Below are positions 1 through 5,997 of a stretch of 6,142 nt of DNA, one piece after another. The notes beneath the pieces are model-generated. The model saw only the letters and a list, made by a program, of their open reading frames with translations, ran no database searches and had not been told where the DNA came from. How positions within the stretch are numbered: position 1 is the first letter of the stretch; each line of letters begins with the position of its first letter. The DNA is from Bacillota bacterium (lineage in GTDB: Bacteria > Bacillota > Sulfobacillia > Symbiobacteriales > Symbiobacteriaceae): assembly GCA_028287415.1 (NCBI GenBank), contig JAQBPS010000528.1, positions 1 to 6,142 on the forward strand, given 5' to 3'. Position numbers and translations under genes: made by a program.

Positions 1-2154
1 GGCCGGTACAGCCGCTTGGGCCGGTGCAGCTGCAAACCAGTACCGCTGGCGCTGCCAGGGATACGCGGGCAGTGCGACATGCGAACCGCCCGTCGGGTAG
101 AGCAACTGCCAATCGACGGCGAACCCCAGTGTGTACTGGACACCCACCGCTGCTAGCCACGCGCCCCGCGAGTCCGGCTCACAGACGGGCACGGCTGCCG
201 CTGACTGCCTGCCGTCCGGCGGTTTCCGGCCGGACGAAATGCCGGGCCGGTCCCGCCGATCCAAAAAGTCCTGCAATCCCGCCACCAGTTCCTCGCGGGA
301 TGAGCCCACGAGCGCGAGGCGGTAGTCCAGGTGACCCCGGCGCACGCTGGCCGTATAGCAGATATCGTGCAAAGAGGGGCGCTCGCCTTGCGCTACCAGG
401 TAACCCTGGTACGCCCGCGCATGGGACCGCAGGGCTTCCGGGCTGTGGGCCGACAGGACAAGCAGATGCGGCTCTGCAATTGGCGGCTCCCCGCCGCCGT
501 GCATCCGCTCAGCCCCTCGCTCAGCCCCTGGCTCAGCCCCTCGCTCTGCCCCTCGCCCCGCCCCCGGCGGCGCCTCTGCCAGCACCAGGTGCGCATTCGT
601 ACCCCCGAAGCCAAAAGCACTGACGCCCGCCAGCGCGGCGTCGGCAGTTTCCGGCCACGGCCCCAGGCTCCGCTGCACGCGGACGGGAATCTGGTCAAAT
701 GGGATATGCGGATTCAGTTCCTGCACATGGATGCTCGCAGGGATCTCCCGGTGTTTCATCATCAGAGCCACCTTGATGAGCCCGGCAATGCCCGCCGCCG
801 CTTCCAGGTGCCCAATATTGGACTTCACAGAACCAATGGCCACGTGATCGTCAGCCGTTCGGCCGATGGCGAGCACATCGCCCAGCGCCTTCACCTCGAT
901 GGGATCACCCAGCAACGTGCCGGTCCCGTGCGCCTCGACATACTGCACCCGCCCCGGTGAAACGCCCGCCCGCGCATACGCCGTTCGCAGCAGCGCCTTC
1001 TGCGCCTCACCGTTCGGCGCCGTGAGCCCATTGCTGCGGCCATCACTGTTGATCGCTCCGCCCCGGATGACGGCATAGATCGGGTCACCGTCGGCCACGG
1101 CCCTGGACATGGGTTTGAGCACAACCACGCCGACGCCCTCGCCTCTCACGTAGCCGTTCGCCCTGGCATCAAAGGTCTTGCACCGGCCATCAGGCGCCAT
1201 GAACCCGGTCTTCGTAAAGTTACCGGTCACTGCGTGGGACAGAATCAGGTTCGCTCCCCCCGCGACGGCCACGCTGGCCTCCGCATTCCAGATGCTCTGG
1301 CAGGCGTAGTAGACCGACACGAGTGATGAGGAGCAAGCTGTGTCGATCGCCAGGCTCGGCCCCTGGAAACCGAACGTGTACGAGATGCGGTTGGCGGCGA
1401 TGCTCAGCGCACTGCCGGTGCCCATGTAGGCGTCCCAGCGGGCGGGGTCGTTCATCTGCAGATGTGCGTAATCGCTATGGGAGATGCCCATGAACACGCC
1501 CACCGGCGCCCCCATCAGCTGGTCAGGTACGAGGCCCGAATCCTCCAGGGCCTCCCACGTGACCTCCAGCAGCAGGCGTTGCTGCGGATCCATTTTCGTG
1601 GCTTCCCGAGGTGCGATCCCGAAAAAGCCTGCGTCGAACTGGTCCACCTGCTCGATGAAGCCGCCCCAGCGGGTGTTCATCTTGCCCGGGCTACTGGGGT
1701 CGGCGTCATAGAACGCGTCGACAGACCAGCGGTCGGGGGGCACCTCCCGGATTGCGTCCCGCCCTTGACGCAGGAGCTGCCAGAAGGCCTCGGGGTTCCT
1801 GGCGCCCGGAAACCGGCAGCCAAGGCCGATGATCGCGATCGGCTCCCGTCCCGGGTCGGCGGCAGGCGAGCCAGTGCTGTGCACGGCCGCTCCCCGGGCC
1901 GCTCCCGGGTCCGCTGTCAGGTATTGCGCGACCGCCAGGATCGTGGGATGGTCCCACACCACCGTCGGGGAGACGTCACGTCCGAGCCACTCGCCCAGGT
2001 CGCCCGCCACCTCCACGGCTTGGACCGAATCGAGGCCGTAGCCGTCAAACGGCTGTCTGGGGTCGATCTCAGCAGGATCCACGCTAAGCTTTAACGCCAC
2101 GTTGGCGACCAAAAACGCTTGGATCATCTCCGCTGTCACCCGGGAATTTTGCAT
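1..2154 (-). CDS. Polyketide synthase, ACP-KS with AT-less post-KS linker (C-terminus beyond window)
   Basis: My minus-strand translation gives 718 residues, open to the left edge, so the protein is incomplete. Residues 5-82 are an ACP with phosphopantetheine site GYGLDS (Ser43). Residues 104-528 are a full KS: active cysteine in DTACSSS (Cys274), EAHGTGT (His409), KSNIGHLEAAAG (Lys444, His449), and terminal GFGGTNAH. An Arg/Glu/Gly-rich spacer follows (531-550). Residues 563-630 are the usual post-KS linker, and 676-707 match the post-AT linker (VDWQLLYP, then LPAYPWQRQRYW). No AT lies between them, where about 300 residues would be normal. The end at 708-718 is an Ala/Pro linker; later domains are outside. 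Expected role: the ACP takes a fatty acyl group from the upstream FAAL and the KS extends it, using an extender unit loaded by an AT from elsewhere. The ATG at 2154 has AAGGTGG at 2170-2164, nine bases upstream. The gap to the permease stop is 34 bases. Domain identity is firm; product and full module layout are unknown. Confidence 0.95.
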   Translation of the reverse strand, partial: MQNSRVTAEMIQAFLVANVALKLSVDPAEIDPRQPFDGYGLDSVQAVEVAGDLGEWLGRDVSPTVVWDHPTILAVAQYLTADPGAARGAAVHSTGSPAADPGREPIAIIGLGCRFPGARNPEAFWQLLRQGRDAIREVPPDRWSVDAFYDADPSSPGKMNTRWGGFIEQVDQFDAGFFGIAPREATKMDPQQRLLLEVTWEALEDSGLVPDQLMGAPVGVFMGISHSDYAHLQMNDPARWDAYMGTGSALSIAANRISYTFGFQGPSLAIDTACSSSLVSVYYACQSIWNAEASVAVAGGANLILSHAVTGNFTKTGFMAPDGRCKTFDARANGYVRGEGVGVVVLKPMSRAVADGDPIYAVIRGGAINSDGRSNGLTAPNGEAQKALLRTAYARAGVSPGRVQYVEAHGTGTLLGDPIEVKALGDVLAIGRTADDHVAIGSVKSNIGHLEAAAGIAGLIKVALMMKHREIPASIHVQELNPHIPFDQIPVRVQRSLGPWPETADAALAGVSAFGFGGTNAHLVLAEAPPGAGRGAERGAEPGAERGAERMHGGGEPPIAEPHLLVLSAHSPEALRSHARAYQGYLVAQGERPSLHDICYTASVRRGHLDYRLALVGSSREELVAGLQDFLDRRDRPGISSGRKPPDGRQSAAAVPVCEPDSRGAWLAAVGVQYTLGFAVDWQLLYPTGGSHVALPAYPWQRQRYWFAAAPAQAAVPA
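505..564. repeat. Five 12-bp tandem repeats in the PKS interdomain linker
   Basis: Five in-phase units of 12 bases run from 505 to 564. The plus-strand units are CCGCTCAGCCCC, TCGCTCAGCCCC, TGGCTCAGCCCC, TCGCTCTGCCCC and TCGCCCCGCCCC. On the coding strand they give the repeating tetrapeptide GA[EG][RP] at PKS residues 531-550, between the KS end (GFGGTNAH, AEAPP) and the post-KS linker. The unit is a multiple of three, so copy number can change without breaking the frame. The segment is probably a flexible, highly charged tether. Confidence 0.8.
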
Positions 2155-2188
2155 ACTGGTCTCCCACCTTCTGAATCTGCGGTTGGGG

Positions 2189-2971
2189 CTACTTTGCTCG
2201 CCAATCGAGCCGTTTCGCTGCCAGGTACGTGCAGACCGCCAGCCACGCTACCAGGGAACCAGTCATAACCCAGAACCGGAGGCCGAAATTACCGGCCAGC
2301 GAATCGGCCAGAGCGATCGTTGCCTGTCCGGGCGGCAGCAGGAACGAGGTAACCTTGAGGGGAAGCGGCAGCTTCTCCAGCGGCAGGACAACGGGGCTGC
2401 AGATGGTCACAACCAGGGTGGTCAACTGCGTGAGCGTCTGAACCTGCTCCATGGTGCGGCATAAGCTCCCGATCGCGATCCCGAAGAGCGACAACGTGGC
2501 TGCCGCAAGCAACGCCAGGGGGATGGCCAGGAAGAGCCTGCCGATCGGAATGCCGAGCATCCAGCGGCCAATGGCCCCAGCTGCCAGCAGCGGCGGAAGA
2601 GTCGAGAGCAGGCTGACCGTGAAGATGGATACAACGAACACGATCTGGCTGATCGGAAGCGCCCCGTAGAAGTTGATCTCCCCGGTCAGGCGCAGCGCCG
2701 CACTTCGCCAGAGGGCAAAGGTCAGACTGCCGTAGCTGACCGCAAGCACCATGTTGCCCGCAAGCAGCCAGGTGGTGACGGGGCCGCTGCCCGCGTACTG
2801 GCGGATGATCCAAACGATCCCCAGCGGCAGGAACAGGCTGGTAATGATCAGGAAGGGGGCCTGGGCCCGGTAGTCGGTGTACAGCAGCTGCAATACCACG
2901 CTAAATTGGTCACGGAGCGATGGCCGTGCCACCGTTACGGGCATCAGGTCACCCTTAACGACCGCCTGCAT
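2189..2971 (-). CDS. ABC-2 type exporter, permease subunit
   Basis: This is a 260-residue polytopic inner-membrane protein. About six hydrophobic segments are visible near residues 39-56, 67-88, 108-132, 146-171, 182-198 and 232-252. The stretch CSPVVLPLEKLP, followed by LLPPGQATIALADSL, resembles the conserved end region of ABC-2 (DrrB-like) permeases, where a Pro-rich loop precedes the last helix. It should form the channel of an exporter with the ATPase encoded just upstream. Two starts are possible. The ATG at 2971 has a strong GGGAGG site (2985-2980, about eight bases ahead) and overlaps the ATPase end by 17 bases. The ATG at 2944 lies just after the ATPase stop and has AAGGGTGA at 2956-2949, giving 251 residues. 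I give the longer form but cannot decide between them. Position inside a FAAL/PKS operon suggests export of the lipid-polyketide product or self-resistance; the substrate is not readable from sequence. Confidence 0.9.
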   Translation of the reverse strand: MQAVVKGDLMPVTVARPSLRDQFSVVLQLLYTDYRAQAPFLIITSLFLPLGIVWIIRQYAGSGPVTTWLLAGNMVLAVSYGSLTFALWRSAALRLTGEINFYGALPISQIVFVVSIFTVSLLSTLPPLLAAGAIGRWMLGIPIGRLFLAIPLALLAAATLSLFGIAIGSLCRTMEQVQTLTQLTTLVVTICSPVVLPLEKLPLPLKVTSFLLPPGQATIALADSLAGNFGLRFWVMTGSLVAWLAVCTYLAAKRLDWRAK

Positions 2972-3902
2972 GGCTCTCCCCTCCCGTCAACTCCAGGTAG
3001 ACATCCTCCAGGTTGGGGGTGATAATCCGGAAATCATCCAACAAATTCAGACCAGGCAGGATATGGCTGATCGCAGCCTCCGTCTCGTGCCGGGGGACGA
3101 TTACGTTGTAGCGCCTGGCGCCATACTGCTGCACGCCCTGCATCCCCTCCAGGAGAGCCGGGGCCGCCTCTGAGGCCGCATGGCTGAACGAGAGCTCCAG
3201 GCGCACGGATTGTGAAACCTTTGCCTTGAGGTCGCCGGGGGTACCCAGCGCCAGGATCTGCCCGTGCCGCACGATCGCCACCCGGTCGAGCGCCTGCTCG
3301 GCCTCCACCACGTTATGGGTGACCAGGATGACCGTCTTGCCGGACCGTGCGCTCCGCCTGATCCGCTCCCAGACAGTCCGGCGGATCTCGGGGTCGAGCT
3401 CGTTGGTGGGTTCATCAAAGATCAGCACCGGCCGGTCGCCGATCAGCGCCGCGGCAATCGCGGTAAGTCGCTGCTGCCCGCCTGATAGCCGGGCAATCCG
3501 GCCGTCCGCACACGATGACAGGTTCAACTCGGACAGGAGCGTTTCGGCGTGCTGGCGGGCCGCCGGCACAGAGAGCCCTCTGAGCCTGCCAGTCAGTCGC
3601 AGAAGCTCGCGTGGCGTGGCCTGCGACGGCAGCGCCAAACCCTGCGGCTGAAGGGCGATGAACTGGCTGGCCCGTCCCGGTTCACGCACCACGTCATGCC
3701 CGAACAACCGGATGCTGCCGCTGGTCGGGCGCAGCAGTCCTGCCAGTTGCCGGACCAGCGTGCTCTTGCCGGAGCCGTTGGGGCCCAGCAGCCCGAAAAC
3801 CTCGCCTACGCCAATATCTAGGGTCATATGATCGGTGACCGGAGGCGAATCCGGGCGATAGCGCTTGACCAGGTTCAATACCTCAAACGCGTTTGCGGAC
3901 AC
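2955..3902 (-). CDS. ABC-2 type exporter, ATP-binding subunit (DrrA-like)
   Basis: This is a 315-residue cytoplasmic ATPase driving the permease encoded next to it. Counting from the GTG start, the motifs run in order: Walker A GPNGSGKST (40-48), Q-loop Gln85 (LQPQG), signature LSGGQ (139-143), Walker B VLIFDE (159-164), a D-loop reading ELDP, and switch His196 in VTHN. All catalytic positions are intact. The C-terminal 85 or so residues form the accessory domain common in drug and lipid exporters of this type and end in LEDVYLELTG, the usual closing motif. I chose the GTG at 3902 because AAGGGAG lies eight bases upstream (3917-3911). An in-frame TTG at 3923 overlaps the FAAL stop as TTGA but has no visible ribosome site and adds seven non-conserved residues. 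The gene follows the FAAL stop by 17 bases and overlaps or abuts the permease, so co-translation is likely. The family is firm; the cargo is inferred only from the biosynthetic neighbours. Confidence 0.93.
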   Translation of the reverse strand: MSANAFEVLNLVKRYRPDSPPVTDHMTLDIGVGEVFGLLGPNGSGKSTLVRQLAGLLRPTSGSIRLFGHDVVREPGRASQFIALQPQGLALPSQATPRELLRLTGRLRGLSVPAARQHAETLLSELNLSSCADGRIARLSGGQQRLTAIAAALIGDRPVLIFDEPTNELDPEIRRTVWERIRRSARSGKTVILVTHNVVEAEQALDRVAIVRHGQILALGTPGDLKAKVSQSVRLELSFSHAASEAAPALLEGMQGVQQYGARRYNVIVPRHETEAAISHILPGLNLLDDFRIITPNLEDVYLELTGGESHAGGR

Positions 3903-3910
3903 GCTGCTGT

Positions 3911-3918
3911 CTCCCTTT
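3911..3918 (-). promoter_or_regulatory. Ribosome binding site deciding the ABC ATPase start
   Basis: AAAGGGAG on the minus strand lies directly after the FAAL stop codon and eight bases ahead of the GTG at 3902. The upstream in-frame TTG at 3923 has no comparable purine-rich site, so GTG is preferred. Confidence 0.6.
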
Positions 3919-3919
3919 C

Positions 3920-5704
3920 TCAAGCAGAGGTCGAATCACCGGCTGCGGAGAGGACAGCCAGGGTTTTGGTGCGATAGCCCTCGCGACAGGCGAACCGCTG
4001 GATCTTACCACTGGAGGTTCGGGGAATGCCGCCAGGCGCCACAAGCACGACAGCGTGGGCCGCCAGGCCGTGGGTAGTCGAGACTGCCCGGCCGATCCGC
4101 GTCGCCAGCTCCGCCATGTTGCCACGCCGGTGCTGCCGCTCCACCTCGGCCACGACCACAAGCCGCTCCTCGCCGCCTTCTTCAACGGAAAAGGCCGCAC
4201 AGCCGCCGGCTCGGATGGCCTCCTCGCTCTCCTGCACGGTCCGTTCGATGTCCTGCGGGTAGTGATTCTGCCCGCGAATAATCAACAGGTCCTTGATCCG
4301 ACCGGTGGGAAAGAGTTCACCATCTGGCGCAAGGAAGCCCAGATCGCCCGTGCGGAGGAAGGGCCCCTCCGCCGGTGCGTCGGCAAGCCTGGCTGCGAAG
4401 GTATCCTGCGAGAGCTGCGGCTGATTCCAGTAGCCCTGGGCCTTGCTCGGGCCTGCCACCCAGATCTCGCCGATCTCATCAGGAGCGCAGGCGGTCAGCC
4501 GCTCCGGGTGAGCGATGACGATCCGGTGCCCGGGCGGCGCCGAGCCACAGCCGACCAGCAGCTGCGTCTCCGCCGCAAAGTTGTCGGTCCGAACCACCCG
4601 GTTCTCGGCCATGTCGGCCTTGCGCACTGCTACCGTGTGGAGTCCCCGGGAGAGACCGCTGCCCGACACGAGCAGTGTCGCTTCGGCCAGCCCGTAACAG
4701 GGGTAGCATGCGTCCGGCTCCAAGCCGCAGGCGGCAAAGGCGGCGACAAAGCGATCCATGGTGCCCGGCCGAACCGGCTCGGCCCCACTGAAGGCCACTT
4801 TCCAGCTGCTCAGGTCCAGGGTGGCACGCTGTTCCGGGGTCACCCGGCGCACGCAGAGTTCATAGGCGAAGTCGGGTCCGCCCGAGATCGCACCGCGGTA
4901 CTGACTGATGGCGTCGAGCCAGCGGTGGGGCGCCATCAGGAAGGAGAGCGGGGACATCAGCACGCCGGGCCGGGCGGCATAGAGCGGCTGCAGAATGCCG
5001 CCAATCAGGCCCATGTCGTGGTACATGGGGAGCCAGGAGACGATGGCGCCCTCAGCCTCAGGGGGGATCATCATCTGATTGATGGCAGCAGAATTGTGGA
5101 CCAGGTTGCCGTGGTTCACCATCACGCCCTTGGGCGTGCCGGTAGAGCCGGATGTGTACTGCAGGAACGCAAGGCTCCCCGCGTCGAGTTTCGGCTCACG
5201 CCAGCGATTGGCCTTACCACTGTCCGGTGTGTCCCCGTCGGTAGCCGCCCATGGGATGCGGGCGAAGTCCGCCGCATCGGCATTGCCGTTCTTCAGCGCC
5301 TTCATCACCGTCTGCGTAGCCAGGATGATCGATACCTCGGCATTGCGTACGATCGCGAGCAGGCGAGAGAGGTTGCGCGTCTGCCTGGGGGGATAGGCGG
5401 GTACGGCCACGACGCCGGCATAGAGGCAGCCAAAGAAGGCCTTGATGTATTCCAGGCCGGACGGGTAGAGCAAAAGTGCCCGGCTTCCCTGCAGCCCCAT
5501 GGCCTGTAGCTGTGCGGCGATCGCGCGCGCTCCCCGGTCCAGCTCTGCATAGGTAAGGGTGCCTTCCTCGGTGCCGCGGTCCGACAGATAGGTGTAGGCC
5601 GTTTGGTTGGGCAACGCTTCTGCCCGCTGGCGGAGCAGTGCCACCACGGTGAGCGGGCTGGAATTGGAAAACTGCGGATGCTCACCTGACGTCATGCAGC
5701 TCAA
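3920..5704 (-). CDS. Fatty acyl-AMP ligase (FAAL)
   Basis: This 594-residue adenylate-forming enzyme is of normal FAAL length. It converts a free fatty acid and ATP to acyl-AMP and passes the acyl group to an ACP rather than to CoA. Motifs, counted from the TTG start: P-loop YTSGSTGTPKG (183-193), YHDMGLIGG (228-236), GAEPVRPGT (307-315), YGLAEAT (337-343), TGDLG (452-456), the hinge region GRIKDLLIIRGQNHYPQDIE, and the C-terminal lysine in TSSGKIQR (Lys567). GQNHYPQDIE and the segment near 355-372 (LHTVAVRKADMAE), where FAALs carry an extra loop relative to acyl-CoA ligases, favour FAAL over CoA ligase. The TTG at 5704 has AAAAGAGGTG at 5720-5711, six bases upstream; the ATG at 5695 is 15 bases away and less well placed. 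The frame stays open to 5863, but that extension crosses the promoter and is AT-rich and unconserved. It is the first operon gene, and its likely acceptor is the N-terminal ACP of the PKS three genes downstream. Chain length of the substrate cannot be read. Confidence 0.95.
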   Translation of the reverse strand: MSCMTSGEHPQFSNSSPLTVVALLRQRAEALPNQTAYTYLSDRGTEEGTLTYAELDRGARAIAAQLQAMGLQGSRALLLYPSGLEYIKAFFGCLYAGVVAVPAYPPRQTRNLSRLLAIVRNAEVSIILATQTVMKALKNGNADAADFARIPWAATDGDTPDSGKANRWREPKLDAGSLAFLQYTSGSTGTPKGVMVNHGNLVHNSAAINQMMIPPEAEGAIVSWLPMYHDMGLIGGILQPLYAARPGVLMSPLSFLMAPHRWLDAISQYRGAISGGPDFAYELCVRRVTPEQRATLDLSSWKVAFSGAEPVRPGTMDRFVAAFAACGLEPDACYPCYGLAEATLLVSGSGLSRGLHTVAVRKADMAENRVVRTDNFAAETQLLVGCGSAPPGHRIVIAHPERLTACAPDEIGEIWVAGPSKAQGYWNQPQLSQDTFAARLADAPAEGPFLRTGDLGFLAPDGELFPTGRIKDLLIIRGQNHYPQDIERTVQESEEAIRAGGCAAFSVEEGGEERLVVVAEVERQHRRGNMAELATRIGRAVSTTHGLAAHAVVLVAPGGIPRTSSGKIQRFACREGYRTKTLAVLSAAGDSTSA

Positions 5705-5710
5705 TGCAGC

Positions 5711-5720
5711 CACCTCTTTT
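5711..5720 (-). promoter_or_regulatory. Ribosome binding site deciding the FAAL start
   Basis: AAAAGAGGTG on the minus strand is six bases ahead of the TTG codon at 5704 and 15 bases ahead of the ATG at 5695. The spacing favours the TTG start, which adds only three residues (initiator, Ser, Cys) before that ATG. Confidence 0.65.
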
Positions 5721-5757
5721 GAATGGGTTACGTTTGTGGCAGCGATTATTATGGAAT

Positions 5758-5768
5758 CGTTAACGTTA
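5758..5768. repeat. Overlapping palindromes CGTTAACG and TAACGTTA
   Basis: CGTTAACG (5758-5765) and TAACGTTA (5761-5768) are both perfect eight-base palindromes sharing five bases. They sit about 15-25 bases downstream of the predicted start of transcription of the FAAL operon, so could be a second operator or a small leader structure. The surrounding DNA is AT-rich, which raises the chance of coincidence. Confidence 0.3.
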
Positions 5769-5789
5769 CAAATTACCCCGTCTATGAAA

Positions 5790-5818
5790 ATGTTAGACAT
5801 TCGTACGATAATGGTCAA
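5790..5818 (-). promoter_or_regulatory. Sigma70/sigmaA-like promoter of the FAAL-ABC-PKS operon
   Basis: On the minus strand, TTGACC (5818-5813) is separated by 17 bases from TAACAT (5795-5790). The -35 matches the consensus at five of six positions and the -10 at four of six, with ideal spacing. Transcription would begin near 5783, giving a leader of roughly 80 bases before the FAAL TTG start. No other equally good pair is seen between here and the gene. The call is by eye. Confidence 0.55.
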
Positions 5819-5831
5819 CGCACCATTGACC
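5813..5831. repeat. Inverted repeat GGTCAA-N7-TTGACC over the operon -35 box
   Basis: Two perfect six-base arms, GGTCAA (5813-5818) and TTGACC (5826-5831), flank seven bases. The left arm read on the minus strand is the -35 element of the operon promoter. A second pair of arms, AATGGT (5810-5815) and ACCATT (5822-5827), overlaps it. The placement is that of an operator, where a dimeric regulator would block RNA polymerase, but no regulator gene is in the window and short arms can occur by chance. Confidence 0.4.
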
Positions 5832-5864
5832 CCCTCCTGGTGGGTCTTTCGTCCTGGTAACACC

Positions 5865-5896
5865 AGAAGGCCCGAGACGTTTGTCTCGGGCCTTCT
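5865..5896. terminator. Perfect 14-bp hairpin, terminator- or attenuator-like
   Basis: AGAAGGCCCGAGAC (5865-5878) pairs without mismatch with GTCTCGGGCCTTCT (5883-5896) around a four-base GTTT loop. The stem is GC-rich and very stable. No real U-run follows on either strand; the plus strand continues CTGTGTTT. It lies upstream of both divergent genes and upstream of the operon promoter, so it does not end either visible gene. It could attenuate a plus-strand leader running into the gene at 5998, or insulate the two units. A smaller stem, CTGGT-AAC-ACCAG (5854-5866), abuts it. Confidence 0.6.
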
Positions 5897-5997
5897 CTGT
5901 GTTTAGCGGCTCATAGCGTGAGTTTTAGCCACCGATTTTGAAACGGAGCGTGCAGTTCTCCCGTCTGTTACAGCAGAAAGCCGAAAGAGGTGCTTAA

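Noticed and set aside
229..243. GISSG in the PKS (residues 638-642), which fits the GxSxG serine hydrolase or AT pattern
   Set aside because: It sits in the RPGISSGR linker that precedes an AT in cis-AT synthases, and none of the surrounding AT sequence is present.
24..960. Overlapping plus-strand open frames opposite the PKS
   Set aside because: Their translations are Arg/Pro/Ala-rich with no motifs, while the minus strand carries a continuous KS and linker in this interval.
3893..5509. Long open frame on the plus strand opposite the FAAL gene, 538 codons
   Set aside because: It lies antisense to a gene with every FAAL motif, and its translation has no recognisable domain. High GC with few stop codons explains the openness.
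5705..5863. In-frame N-terminal extension of the FAAL
   Set aside because: The extension is AT-rich, contains the predicted promoter, resembles no FAAL N-terminus, and a well-placed ribosome site exists for the TTG at 5704.
5904..5930. Small CTCA-TAGCG-TGAG hairpin followed by TTTT, and two TTTAGC copies, before the plus-strand gene
   Set aside because: The stem is only four base pairs and the repeated words are too short to separate from chance.
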